A stretch of 64,000 nt of DNA from an uncultured Chryseobacterium sp. GTDB lineage: Bacteria; Bacteroidota; Bacteroidia; Flavobacteriales; Weeksellaceae. The notes under the pieces were generated by a model that was not told the origin of the DNA, did no database searches, and saw nothing but the letters and a program-made list of their open reading frames with translations. The DNA lies in NCBI GenBank assembly GCA_913774355.1, contig CAJYGB010000008.1:1-64000 (forward strand), in the 5' to 3' direction. Shown here piece after piece: positions 9,551 through 18,425 of the stretch (position 1 is the stretch's first letter; the number at the start of each line of letters is the position of its first letter). The position numbers were made by a program, and so were the translations under genes.

Positions 9551-10489
9551 ATGAAAAAATATATTTGCAGCCTTTTGGTATTAGTTTCTGGATTTGCACT
9601 TTCTCAGACTATTCTAAATGCTTCTTCTCCTGAAGAATTTAGAAAAATGAGAGCTGAAGGCACTAGAAAAGTAGGCGATTCTGTAGTAAGTAATAAAGTT
9701 ACTCCGCTTGAATATGGTTACGTGGACGAAAAGGATATTTTAAAGGGAATGTTTGTTTGGGAAATTATTGACCTTAATGATAAGCTTAATCAGCCTTTTT
9801 ATTATGATAATCCGGATGGTCTTCAATCTAAAACGACTAGATCGTTATATCAAATTTTATTAGACGCTGCATTAGATGGTAAAATTGAAGAAGTTTATGA
9901 AGATGAGAACTTCTCCGTTAAATCAACTCCTGAAGGTATCAGAAAAAAATTGGAAAGTGTCAGAGTTGATGATGAATTAATAGAGCTTATTAACTCCGGG
10001 GTTACGCCAACTGAAGAGCAGAAAAAACAATATACCGATTTAATTAGAACTACAACTGATAAAGTAAAGGTTCTTAAAATAATGGGTATGTGGTTTATTG
10101 ATAAAAGAGATGGACAGCTGAAGTACAGACCTCTTGGGATTGCTGCAATGGGGCCAGACCCTTCTTCACAAGGAAGATTAGATGCAGAAGGAAAACCTTT
10201 GACTGGCTCTGATGAACTGGTTGATCTGTTTTGGGTATATTATCCAAAGGCAAGAGATATCTTAGCAAACAATTATGTTTATAACAGAAAAAATTCGTCT
10301 GCAGACTTATCTTTTGATGATCTTATCAATGCAAGAAGATTCTCTTCTGTAATTTATAAATCTTCTTCAGGCATGGGTGACGGTGTTATTGACGACTATA
10401 TTCCGAAAGATGCCGATGCACAGATCGAAGAAAGCGACAGAATCAAGGCGCAGATCCTGAAAATGGAAAATGAAATGTGGAATTATTAA
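9551..10489 (+). CDS. gldN: T9SS/gliding motility periplasmic ring protein GldN
   Basis: Soluble partner of GldK in the periplasmic ring under the outer membrane. 312 aa. Signal peptide MKKYICSLLVLVSGFALSQ with cleavage after Ser-Gln. Family features: VDEKDILKGMFVWEIIDLNDKLNQPFYY split over about residues 57-85, SLYQILLDAALDGKI, the KIMGMWFIDKRDGQLKYRPLGIA block, and LVDLFWVYYPKARDIL. Most of the gene is unusually AT-rich, returning to normal near 10380. A terminator follows 23 nt after the stop, ending the gldKLMN operon. Confidence 0.95.
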   Translation: MKKYICSLLVLVSGFALSQTILNASSPEEFRKMRAEGTRKVGDSVVSNKVTPLEYGYVDEKDILKGMFVWEIIDLNDKLNQPFYYDNPDGLQSKTTRSLYQILLDAALDGKIEEVYEDENFSVKSTPEGIRKKLESVRVDDELIELINSGVTPTEEQKKQYTDLIRTTTDKVKVLKIMGMWFIDKRDGQLKYRPLGIAAMGPDPSSQGRLDAEGKPLTGSDELVDLFWVYYPKARDILANNYVYNRKNSSADLSFDDLINARRFSSVIYKSSSGMGDGVIDDYIPKDADAQIEESDRIKAQILKMENEMWNY

Positions 10490-10512
10490 GATTTCACTTG
10501 ACAATGATAGAA

Positions 10513-10541
10513 AACCTGAGTATTTTTACTCAGGTTTTTTT
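10513..10541 (+). terminator. Terminator of the gldKLMN operon, abutting the next start codon
   Basis: AACCTGAG (10513-10520) pairs with CTCAGGTT (10529-10536) around an 8-nt loop and runs into a T tract. Only 3 nt separate the T tract from the ATG of the FAD oxidoreductase at 10545. Confidence 0.8.
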
Positions 10542-10544
10542 ATT

Positions 10545-11579
10545 ATGAACAACGTAGACTATATAATTGTTGGTGACGGATATGCCGCACTTTTTTTTGC
10601 CCATCAGCTGATCCGGAACAACAAATCCTTTGTTTTGTTTTCGGAAGGGAAAAGAAGTGCTTCGCAAGTTTCTGCAGGAATCATCAATCCTGTCGTCCTG
10701 AAGAAATTTACCACCTTCTGGAAAGCGCAGGAGCAGATCGACTTCCTGAAAAATTCATTGCAGGAGATTGAAGAATATACAGGCCGGAATTATTTAATTG
10801 ACGCCCCGATACACCGGATTTTTCACGATGAAAACGAACAGAAGCTCTGGCTTAAAAAATCTGAAAATGACGAGCTCGTTGGTTTTTTAGATAAAAAATT
10901 TGATCATTTAAACGGGGTAAAAAACGATTTTCTCAGCGGAAAGGTAAATCAGTCTGCCAGGCTTGATGTTAATGGATTTTTTGCAGGGTTATTTTATTTT
11001 TTAGAAAATAAAGGATTTTTAGTTAAAGAAAAATTTGTTTATTCGGAGTTGGATACTAAAAACGCAGTGTATAAGAATTTCCATTTTCAAAGCATGCTGT
11101 TCTGTGAAGGGATGGGAGTGGTAAACAATCCTTTTTTCTCAGATATTCCCGTAAACCCGAATAAAGGACATCATATTAAAGTAAAACTTTCTCACAGCAT
11201 TCCTGAAAATATAACGATTAAGAAAAAACATTTTCTATTTCCTTTAAGTGAGGAGCTGTATTTTTACGGCGGTACCTATGACAGGGAACAATTGGATGCT
11301 CAGATTGATCACTCAGCAGTGGAACAGTTGAGAAAGGGGCTCTCTGAGATTTATCCGGCAGAATTTGAGATCGTTGACGCCAATATTGGTTTCAGGCCTA
11401 CTGTAAAAGACAGAAGACCGATCCTTGGCAGGCATTCTGAGTATTGTAATTTATATGTTTTTAACGGGTTGGGCGCAAGAGGAATTCTCAACGGTTGTTA
11501 TTTTGCCAAGAGTCTCTATGGTTTTATAGAAGAAGATGTCCCTTTACCCGCTGAAGTTTCTCTCGATCGCTTTAAATAA
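10545..11579 (+). CDS. FAD-dependent oxidoreductase (DAO-type), gld-linked
   Basis: 344 aa from ATG 10545. The N-terminal dinucleotide-binding fold starts at once with DYIIVGDGYAALFFAHQLI (GxGxxA-type). Later landmarks are SAGIINPVVLKKF and a C-terminal FAD-contact region FRPTVKDRRPILGRH then FNGLGARGILNG, as in D-amino-acid-oxidase-like enzymes. The substrate is unknown. An in-frame ATG at 10470 would give 25 extra residues overlapping gldN and spanning a terminator stem; I chose 10545 because the Rossmann motif starts right after it. A gene of this kind sits after gldN in other flavobacteria (recalled, not checked), but no role in secretion is established. Confidence 0.8.
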   Translation: MNNVDYIIVGDGYAALFFAHQLIRNNKSFVLFSEGKRSASQVSAGIINPVVLKKFTTFWKAQEQIDFLKNSLQEIEEYTGRNYLIDAPIHRIFHDENEQKLWLKKSENDELVGFLDKKFDHLNGVKNDFLSGKVNQSARLDVNGFFAGLFYFLENKGFLVKEKFVYSELDTKNAVYKNFHFQSMLFCEGMGVVNNPFFSDIPVNPNKGHHIKVKLSHSIPENITIKKKHFLFPLSEELYFYGGTYDREQLDAQIDHSAVEQLRKGLSEIYPAEFEIVDANIGFRPTVKDRRPILGRHSEYCNLYVFNGLGARGILNGCYFAKSLYGFIEEDVPLPAEVSLDRFK

Positions 11580-11655
11580 TGTGATATGGAAAGCTGATTG
11601 TAATCATAAGATATTTCCACAATTATTCATATATTCATAATTAAAGAATTGAAAT

Positions 11656-11919
11656 ATGGATGAAAACCTTTTAGGTATAATCGCAGGAGTCCTTACTTCG
11701 GTGGCTATGCTTCCGCAGCTGATTAAAGTAATCAGACAGAAAAATGCAGATGACCTCTCATGGGGAATGTTGATGGTCCTTATTTCGGGGCTTTCTTTAT
11801 GGGTCTGGTATGGTTTTCTGAAAGACGAGCTTCCGATTATTATTTCCAATGCTTTTGCAGTAATTGTTAACGTTACGCTTCTGATATGCTGTATGATCTA
11901 CAAAAAGAAATCATCATAA
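11656..11919 (+). CDS. SemiSWEET-type PQ-loop small transporter
   Basis: 87 aa with three predicted membrane helices (about 5-23, 38-56, 62-80), the triple-helix unit of SemiSWEET/MtN3 sugar carriers that work as dimers. The PQ motif is in helix 1 (SVAMLPQLIKVIRQ), followed by the DDLSWGML loop and an aromatic-rich second helix (LWVWYGF). Probably moves a small sugar across the inner membrane; the substrate cannot be told. It starts 76 nt after the oxidoreductase stop and is followed by a strong terminator. Confidence 0.85.
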   Translation: MDENLLGIIAGVLTSVAMLPQLIKVIRQKNADDLSWGMLMVLISGLSLWVWYGFLKDELPIIISNAFAVIVNVTLLICCMIYKKKSS

Positions 11920-11925
11920 AAAGGC

Positions 11926-11953
11926 GAACACTCCTGCCATAGCAGAAGTGTTC
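11926..11953. terminator. Bidirectional terminator between converging genes
   Basis: GAACACTcCTGC pairs with GCAGaAGTGTTC around CATA, 6 nt after the SemiSWEET stop on the plus strand and 28 nt after the META gene stop on the minus strand. T-rich on the plus side (TTATTTA). Confidence 0.65.
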
Positions 11954-11981
11954 TTATTTATAGGGATGTGTTTATTAAGTC

Positions 11982-12434
11982 CTATTGCTGAAGTATAAAT
12001 TTTGCCAGAGGAGCCATTTTCGCTTTGTTAAGCGTTAATGTATTTCCGCTTATAGAGTAATTATCGGCAGCAAGCAATGCTTGGGTAAAAGCACGTTCCG
12101 TCGCAAGATCGTCACAGGCAATCATGGTCGACATTCCCTGGTTGAATTTGATGCGCATCACGTTTGGTTTTATTTCAAAAGTTCCGCCCACGCCGTTGCA
12201 TCCTCCGTGTCCGGTATATCTCATATCAGCCCTATTTAGCTTGAAAAAAGGATTGGCCTTAGGATTTACAAGCATAATCGGTTGACCGTTGATTTCGATA
12301 AGCCTCCAGGTTTTCCCTGTAATATCTGTATCTGTTGTTGTATCGGATGAAGCTTTAGTTCCCGGTTTGTTGGCACACGAAACTGTGAATGCGATAATAA
12401 GCAGTGTATAAAAGAAAGTGATTATATTTTTCAT
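11982..12434 (-). CDS. META-domain lipoprotein (HslJ-like)
   Basis: 150 aa. Signal peptide MKNIITFFYTLLIIAFTVSC with lipidated Cys20, a Thr/Ser/Asp linker, then a single META domain: TGKTWRLIEINGQPI, GHGGCNGVGGTFEI, then MSTMIACDDLATERAFTQALL and the final LTLNKAKMAPLAKFIL. Proteins of this kind sit in the cell envelope and are linked in enterobacteria to heat shock and novobiocin resistance; the exact function is unknown. The next minus-strand gene upstream (12464) is another small lipoprotein, 29 nt away, so the two are probably co-transcribed. Confidence 0.85.
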   Translation of the reverse strand: MKNIITFFYTLLIIAFTVSCANKPGTKASSDTTTDTDITGKTWRLIEINGQPIMLVNPKANPFFKLNRADMRYTGHGGCNGVGGTFEIKPNVMRIKFNQGMSTMIACDDLATERAFTQALLAADNYSISGNTLTLNKAKMAPLAKFILQQ

Positions 12435-12463
12435 ATTTCGGATTTGTGATAGTTGCTGATGAA

Positions 12464-12868
12464 TTAATAAGAAGCCATTTTCGTATCTGCAGAAGAAGGC
12501 TTATTTTTCTTGTGGTGGAACAGCACCATGTTATAATCTTTCTTTAGGAAAGTAACCTCCCCGCGCACATCGGAAAATTGGTAAACCGCATCACCGGCAG
12601 TGAATTCCGGGAGTTCTTCGCTTTTTTTGAGCTCATAGGTTTTGCCATTCAGCCTTACCACGACTGTATTTTGAGTTTCATTAATGGCTACTTCAAGCTG
12701 ATCGCCAAAATCATCGGTATATATCTCTTTTTTAATGTGGTCGATGTCCTTTTTCGCATCAGTCACATTCTCGGAGACTACTTCTTCCTCTTTTGCCTGA
12801 TGTTTACAAGCTGCCAGAGAAAGCAATGGTAAAAGGATAGTTGTAATGATTTTTAATGTCTTTTTCAT
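12464..12868 (-). CDS. Small lipoprotein of unknown function
   Basis: 134 aa from the chosen start. Signal peptide MKKTLKIITTILLPLLSLAAC with Cys21 as lipidation site. The mature part opens with an acidic linker, then a short beta-rich domain (LEVAINETQNTVVVRLNGK, YQFSDVRGEVTFLKKDYNMVLFHHKK), reminiscent of small MliC-like envelope proteins, but I do not recognise a named family. An alternative ATG four codons earlier (12880) is possible; MKK is preferred because it gives a canonical signal peptide. Upstream of the META lipoprotein in the same direction. Confidence 0.65.
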   Translation of the reverse strand: MKKTLKIITTILLPLLSLAACKHQAKEEEVVSENVTDAKKDIDHIKKEIYTDDFGDQLEVAINETQNTVVVRLNGKTYELKKSEELPEFTAGDAVYQFSDVRGEVTFLKKDYNMVLFHHKKNKPSSADTKMASY

Positions 12869-12880
12869 AATAATAGGCAA

Positions 12881-13537
12881 CTTAATCGGGTGATTTTTGA
12901 AGTATTGGTGTTGGTCTGTAAAATTACGAATTTATTGATGATAATATGTTAATTTTTTATAAATTAATTAATTTTTTATATATTTTAATAAGGCAAAAAA
13001 GATTTTTAATCTTTAAAAGAACCAACTTGCTTTTAGAAAAACTGTGCTGCTACTGATGAACTAGGTAAAAAAATGAAATTCATTTAGTAGAAATTCCCTC
13101 TGTTTTGATGGAAATTATTTTTACATAGGAATCAGTCAGATATATTGATAGATCAGATAAATCATAACCAAAACTTTCAATAGATGCTTAAATGTTTATG
13201 CAATCTGATATAATGAATAGGATTATTATTGGTTTTTTTTAAATTAAAATCAAATATTAACATTTAAAAATAATTATAATGTACTTATTTAGATTATTTT
13301 TTGTTAATTATTTAATTTGTACTTGATTTTATTGTTTGTTAACATTTCATAGATACTTGCGCTTTTTTTTCAACCATTTTAAGAGAGTGCTAAAATATTT
13401 TATTGAAACATTGTTGTATTATATGTTGTTATAAATCAATTTTTTATATTTTTTTATCTATTGCTTTGTAATAAAATTCAGTTAATTTAAAGTAATGTTA
13501 AATATTGTTAATATGGATGTTTTATAATTAAAACCTG
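12881..13537. other. AT-rich spacer without recognisable genes
   Basis: About 650 nt of very AT-rich DNA between the leftward lipoprotein pair and the small membrane protein. A weak minus-strand box TAATTTTAC (12918-12926) may serve the lipoproteins. Short palindromes (ATGAAATTCAT near 13073, AAGATTTTTAATCTT near 13000) have no T tract. No open frame of note, RNA gene or repeat copy was seen. Confidence 0.5.
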
Positions 13538-13569
13538 TTGAAAGATAAGGAAACTAAAAACTACCTTTG
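13538..13569 (+). promoter_or_regulatory. Promoter of the 13584 gene
   Basis: TTG (13538-13540), 21 nt spacer, then TACCTTTG (13562-13569), an exact -7 box. The start codon at 13584 is 14 nt further, so the leader is very short. Confidence 0.6.
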
Positions 13570-13583
13570 TCGCGAGAAAGATT

Positions 13584-13976
13584 ATGAAAAACTATATTGT
13601 TTATTTTTTAACGGCCCTGTTTGTGCTTTTCATAGTAGAAAGCAAGATTAATGTCCGTACTTTAAAAAATGACTATACACATCATACGTCTCAGAATTTA
13701 CCTAAAAAAGCGAACCGCTTAAACCAGACTTACGAAAAACTTACCGTTCAGCAGTCGCCGGATAATCTTGGAAACGCTTTTTCTCTGGAACTCACGGAGA
13801 ATGATTTTCAGTTTTCAGACAGTTTTCAGGCTGTTATTGCATTTGCCGCTGTTTTTACATTGGTTTATATTTTCGGGTTAAAAAGTTTCAAAAAATTAAA
13901 GCCTGTTCTTCATGGCTTCTTATCAGAATTTTCTACCATTAAAAGATTTATTCTGATCCGTTCTATCAGAATTTAG
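13584..13976 (+). CDS. Small membrane protein of unknown function
   Basis: 130 aa, not assigned to a family. N-terminal hydrophobic segment (about 3-19, signal anchor or signal peptide), a polar Asn/Lys/Gln-rich middle, a second hydrophobic helix (about 82-98, FQAVIAFAAVFTLVYIFGL) and a basic tail (KSFKKLKPVLHGF, KRFILIRSIRI). It has its own promoter and precedes the RND efflux operon by 144 nt; a hairpin at 14000-14018 (CTGCTG/CAGCAG) in that spacer has no T tract, so read-through into the efflux genes is possible. A link to efflux is only a positional guess. Confidence 0.55.
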   Translation: MKNYIVYFLTALFVLFIVESKINVRTLKNDYTHHTSQNLPKKANRLNQTYEKLTVQQSPDNLGNAFSLELTENDFQFSDSFQAVIAFAAVFTLVYIFGLKSFKKLKPVLHGFLSEFSTIKRFILIRSIRI

Positions 13977-14120
13977 ACAATTATTTTCCGAAATATTTTC
14001 TGCTGATTTGTTCAGCAGGGAATATACTGTGTTGTGTTTGCCGGTAATCATCACAACAGCCTTATCTCTATTGCCATTTTCCTATTTAAAACATTAACGA
14101 TTTACATAAACTCTAACATT

Positions 14121-15206
14121 ATGATTAAAAGAGTTGTCGCAGGCATTGCGCTAAGCAGTATTTTTTTGTTCACAGGTTGTAACAAGAAAACAGAAGAAAA
14201 AGAAGAAGCCACGGTTTATCCCGTAACTTCACCGGTGGTGATGGATACGGTAATCGACAAAGAATTTGTGGCTCAGATCCGGTCTGTAAAGAATATCGAG
14301 GTCCGTGCCCAGGAAAAAGGCTTCCTCGAAAAGATCTTTGTAGACGAAGGCCAGTTTGTCCGTCAGGGTCAGACTCTATTCCGGATTATGCCGAAACTGT
14401 ATCAGGCAGAACTCCTGAAGGCTCAGGCAGAAGTTGCCCAGGCCACGATTGAATTGAAAAATGCCAGTACACTGGCAAGTAACAACATCGTTTCCAAAAA
14501 CGAGAGAGCTATGGCAAAAGCCAAGCTGGATGCTGCCAACGCAGAAGCCAAGCTGGCCCAGATCCACCTTTCATTTACGGATATCAAAGCGCCGTTTTCA
14601 GGAATTATCGACAGACTTCCTTTGAAGTTGGGAAGTTTAGTGGATGAAGGAGATTTACTCACCTCCCTCTCCGATAACAACGATATTTATACTTACTTCA
14701 ACGTGTCAGAACCCGAATACCTCAATTACCAGAGAAATGTAGCTTCCAGAGGAAGCAATCAGGTTGCTTTGGTAATGGCCAATGGGGATGTATTTCCGCA
14801 GAAAGGGCAAGTGCAGACCATCGAAGGACAGTTCGACAGCGAAACCGGAAACATTGCTTTCAGAGCGAAATTCCCGAATCCTGATAAATTGCTGCGAAAC
14901 GGGGAAACCGGGAAAGTAAGAATGACACTGCCTCTGAAAAATGCCATGCTTATTCCTCAGAAAGCAACTTATGAAATCCAGGATCAGAAATACGTTTTCA
15001 TTGTGGATAAAAACGGAGTGGTAAAATCCAGAAACATCAAAATAGCTTACGAGCTTCCTGATCTTTACGTAGTTTCCTCAGGGTTATCCACAGGCGATAA
15101 AATCTTATTGGAAGGCGTTCAGAAAGTAAAAGACGATCAGAAAGTTCAGGTAAAAGCGCAGGATCCTAAAAAAGTTCTTCAGTCATTGAAACTAAAAGCA
15201 GAGTAG
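14121..15206 (+). CDS. RND efflux periplasmic adaptor (membrane fusion protein) lipoprotein
   Basis: Bridges the inner-membrane pump and the outer-membrane channel of a tripartite exporter. 361 aa from ATG 14121, chosen because it yields the signal peptide MIKRVVAGIALSSIFLFTGC with lipidated Cys20; the open frame extends further upstream without a good start. Lipoyl-like half (NIEVRAQEKGFLEKIFVDEGQFV), alpha-hairpin (LLKAQAEVAQATIELKNAS...), second lipoyl half (IKAPFSGIIDRLPLKLGSLV), beta-barrel (FRAKFPNPDKLLRNGETGKV) and membrane-proximal domain. The pump gene starts 24 nt later. AcrA-type; the exported compounds cannot be told. Confidence 0.93.
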   Translation: MIKRVVAGIALSSIFLFTGCNKKTEEKEEATVYPVTSPVVMDTVIDKEFVAQIRSVKNIEVRAQEKGFLEKIFVDEGQFVRQGQTLFRIMPKLYQAELLKAQAEVAQATIELKNASTLASNNIVSKNERAMAKAKLDAANAEAKLAQIHLSFTDIKAPFSGIIDRLPLKLGSLVDEGDLLTSLSDNNDIYTYFNVSEPEYLNYQRNVASRGSNQVALVMANGDVFPQKGQVQTIEGQFDSETGNIAFRAKFPNPDKLLRNGETGKVRMTLPLKNAMLIPQKATYEIQDQKYVFIVDKNGVVKSRNIKIAYELPDLYVVSSGLSTGDKILLEGVQKVKDDQKVQVKAQDPKKVLQSLKLKAE

Positions 15207-15230
15207 GACTCATTAATGAAGTAAGTAATT

Positions 15231-18200
15231 ATGTTTAAAAAATTCATTCGCAGACCTGTTCTGTCTATCGTAATCTCTCTGATTATCGTATTTATGGGGA
15301 TTCTGTCACTGGTAAAACTTCCGGTAACCCAATTCCCGTCCATTTCGCCGCCCAAAGTAAACATCACCGCAGAATACCCGGGAGCCAACAATGAGTTGTT
15401 GATCAAATCCGTGGTTATTCCATTGGAAAGAGGTTTGAACGGGGTGCCGGGAATGAAATACATGACTTCCGACGCCGGAAACGACGGGGAAGCATCCATC
15501 CAGGTGGTTTTCGACCTGGGAACCGATCCTAACGTAGCTGCTGTAAACGTTCAGAACCGTGTATCTTCCGTGGTAAACAAGCTTCCGCCATTGGTAGTGC
15601 GGGAAGGGGTAAAAATTACCCGTGAAGAGCCGAACATGCTGATGTACATTAACCTGTACAGTGATGATCCGAAAGCCGACCAGAAATTCCTTTTCAACTA
15701 CGCCGATATCAACGTGATGTCCGAATTGAAAAGGGTAAGCGGGGTAGGTTTTGCCGACATCCTCGGAACCAGGGAATATGCCATGCGTATCTGGCTGAAG
15801 CCGGACCGTTTAACTGCATACAGTATTTCCGCAGATGAAGTGATGGATGCCCTGAACCAGCAGAGTTTAGAAGCTTCGCCTGGTAAAACGGGGGAAAGCT
15901 CCGGAAAAAGATCTCAGTCTTTTGAATATATTTTAAAATATCCGGGCCGTTTCAATAACGAAAAGGATTATGGGAACATCATCCTGAAAGCAAACCCTAA
16001 CGGAGAATTTATCAGATTGAAAGATGTCGCAGATATCGAATTCGGTTCATCCATGTACGATATCTATTCTACCTTAAATGGTAAACCTTCGGCAGCGATC
16101 ACAGTGAAGCAGTCATACGGTTCCAATGCAAGCGACGTTATCAAAAATGTAAAATCTTTGATGGCAGAACTGCAGAAAACAACTTTTCCGAAAGGAATGC
16201 ATTATGACATCAGCTATGATGTTTCCAGGTTCCTGGATGCCTCTATTGAAAAAGTAGTCCATACTTTATTTGAAGCCTTCATATTGGTGGCGATTGTGGT
16301 GTTCCTTTTCCTGGGAGACTGGCGTTCCACACTGATTCCGGCTATTGCGGTTCCGGTTTCACTAATCGGTACTTTTGCCGTCATGTCCGCTTTCGGAATT
16401 ACGCTGAACATGATCTCGCTCTTTGCCTTGGTAATGGCGATCGGGGTCGTGGTCGATGATGCGATTGTGGTTATTGAAGCCGTCCACGCAAAGATGGAGG
16501 AGAAACATCTATCTCCTTTAAAGGCAACGGAAGAGGCGATGCACGAGATCAGCGGGGCAATTATCGCAATTACGCTGGTAATGGCATCCGTATTCATTCC
16601 GATTGCGTTTATGTCCGGTCCGGTTGGGGTTTTCTACCGTCAGTTCTCTATTACGATGGCCTCGGCGATCATTCTTTCAGGGGTAGTGGCTCTAACATTG
16701 ACGCCTGCTTTGTGTGCTCTGATCTTAAAGAATAATCACGGGAAACCGAAGAAAAGGACGCCGATTACCATCTTCCTTGATAAATTCAACGGATTATTCA
16801 ACAAAGGAGCTGGTAAGTATGAAAGACTACTGACCAAAACGGTTAAGAAGAAAACGTTTACCCTTCCTTTGCTGCTGGCATTCTGTGCATGCACGTTCTT
16901 CCTGAGCAATTCCCTTCCTTCAGGATTTATTCCGGCGGAAGACCAGGGAATGATCTATGCCATCATTCAGACTCCTCCGGGATCTACATTGGAAAGAACC
17001 AACCAGATTGCCCGGGAATTATTGAAAGAGTCCGAAGATATCGACGGGGTACAGTCGGTTTCCTCATTAGCGGGATATGAAATTCTTTCAGAAGGTACGG
17101 GGTCAAACTCAGGTACCTGTCTGATCAACCTTAAAAGCTGGGAAGACCGTAAAGAATCCGCAGCCGAGATTATTGAAAAGCTTGAAGAAAAAGCGAAGAA
17201 TATTCCGGGAGCCAACATTGAGTTCTTTCAGCCGCCATCCGTTCCGGGATATGGTGCGGCAGGTGGTTTCGAACTTCGTTTGCTGGATAAGGCGGGAAGC
17301 GGCGATTACCATAAAATGGAACAGGTAAGTAATGATTTTGTAAAGGAACTGAAAAAACGTCCGGAGCTGGGGTCTGCATTTACCTTCTATTCTGCGAGTT
17401 TTCCTCAGTACATGCTGAAGATCGATAATGATCTGGCTGAGCAGAAAGGAGTAACGATTGAAAATGCGATGGATAATCTATCAACATTGATCGGTTCCAA
17501 TTATGAAACCAGCTTTATCCGTTTCGACAGGCCTTATAAAGTTATTGTTCAGGCCGGTCCGCAATATCGTGCTTTACCAACAGATCTGTTGAAGTTATAT
17601 GTGAAAAATGACAAAGGTGAAATGGTTCCGTATTCGGATTTCATGCATCTTGAGAAAGTGTATGGTCTATCAGAAATGACGAGACATAATATGTACAATT
17701 CGGCACAGGTGAGTGGAACTCCGGCACCGGGATACAGCTCCGGGCAGGCTATTGCCGCCATTAAGGAAGTTGCGGACAAAACCCTTCCGAGAGGTTTCGG
17801 GATCGACTGGGCCGGTATTTCCAAAGATGAAGTAAGCCGGGGTAACGAAGCGGTATATATCTTCCTCGTGTGTTTAGGTTTTGTCTATCTGATCCTTGCC
17901 GCACAGTATGAAAGTTTTATTCTTCCGTTGCCGGTAATCCTGTCATTACCGACGGGTATTTTCGGGGCTTTCTTATGCCTGAAATTATTAGGGCTGGAAA
18001 ACAACATTTACGCTCAGGTTGCAATGGTCATGCTCATCGGTCTTCTGGGTAAGAATGCCGTGCTGATCGTGGAATTTGCCGTACAGAAGAAGGCTGAAGA
18101 GGGAATTCCCGTGGCGCAGGCCGCTATTGAAGGAGCCGCTATCCGTTTCCGTCCGATCCTGATGACATCATTTGCCTTTATTGCAGGTTTGATTCCATTA

Positions 18201-18425
18201 GTTTTGGCTACTGGTCCGGGAGCGATCGGTAACCGTACCATCGGTACTGCTGCGGCAGGGGGAATGCTGATCGGAACCGTCTTCGGCCTGATGATTATCC
18301 CGGGATTATATTACATCTTCGGTACCATAGCCGATAAATCGAAACTGGCGAGGTATGAAGAAGAAAATCCTTTAACAGAACAAACAGAACCGTATCAACA
18401 CGATGATAAATATGAAGATTTATAA
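15231..18425 (+). CDS. RND multidrug efflux pump, inner-membrane permease (HAE1 type)
   Basis: 1064 aa proton-driven pump of the AcrB type. N-terminal helix (MFKKFIRRPVLSIVISLIIV), first porter loop with PSISPPKVNITAEYPGA, then the TM2-6 bundle after about residue 340. The TM4 proton-relay Asp pair is present in AIGVVVDDAIVVIEAV. The second half repeats the pattern (ILAAQYESFILPLPVILSLP, VMLIGLLGKNAVLIVEFA with the conserved Lys). Length is typical. It overlaps the outer-membrane channel gene by about 14 nt, so the three genes form one operon. No local repressor gene is adjacent. Confidence 0.95.
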   Translation: MFKKFIRRPVLSIVISLIIVFMGILSLVKLPVTQFPSISPPKVNITAEYPGANNELLIKSVVIPLERGLNGVPGMKYMTSDAGNDGEASIQVVFDLGTDPNVAAVNVQNRVSSVVNKLPPLVVREGVKITREEPNMLMYINLYSDDPKADQKFLFNYADINVMSELKRVSGVGFADILGTREYAMRIWLKPDRLTAYSISADEVMDALNQQSLEASPGKTGESSGKRSQSFEYILKYPGRFNNEKDYGNIILKANPNGEFIRLKDVADIEFGSSMYDIYSTLNGKPSAAITVKQSYGSNASDVIKNVKSLMAELQKTTFPKGMHYDISYDVSRFLDASIEKVVHTLFEAFILVAIVVFLFLGDWRSTLIPAIAVPVSLIGTFAVMSAFGITLNMISLFALVMAIGVVVDDAIVVIEAVHAKMEEKHLSPLKATEEAMHEISGAIIAITLVMASVFIPIAFMSGPVGVFYRQFSITMASAIILSGVVALTLTPALCALILKNNHGKPKKRTPITIFLDKFNGLFNKGAGKYERLLTKTVKKKTFTLPLLLAFCACTFFLSNSLPSGFIPAEDQGMIYAIIQTPPGSTLERTNQIARELLKESEDIDGVQSVSSLAGYEILSEGTGSNSGTCLINLKSWEDRKESAAEIIEKLEEKAKNIPGANIEFFQPPSVPGYGAAGGFELRLLDKAGSGDYHKMEQVSNDFVKELKKRPELGSAFTFYSASFPQYMLKIDNDLAEQKGVTIENAMDNLSTLIGSNYETSFIRFDRPYKVIVQAGPQYRALPTDLLKLYVKNDKGEMVPYSDFMHLEKVYGLSEMTRHNMYNSAQVSGTPAPGYSSGQAIAAIKEVADKTLPRGFGIDWAGISKDEVSRGNEAVYIFLVCLGFVYLILAAQYESFILPLPVILSLPTGIFGAFLCLKLLGLENNIYAQVAMVMLIGLLGKNAVLIVEFAVQKKAEEGIPVAQAAIEGAAIRFRPILMTSFAFIAGLIPLVLATGPGAIGNRTIGTAAAGGMLIGTVFGLMIIPGLYYIFGTIADKSKLARYEEENPLTEQTEPYQHDDKYEDL

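Noticed and set aside
14000..14018. Hairpin CTGCTG/CAGCAG before the RND operon
   Set aside because: No T tract and a weak stem, so not called as a terminator or attenuator.
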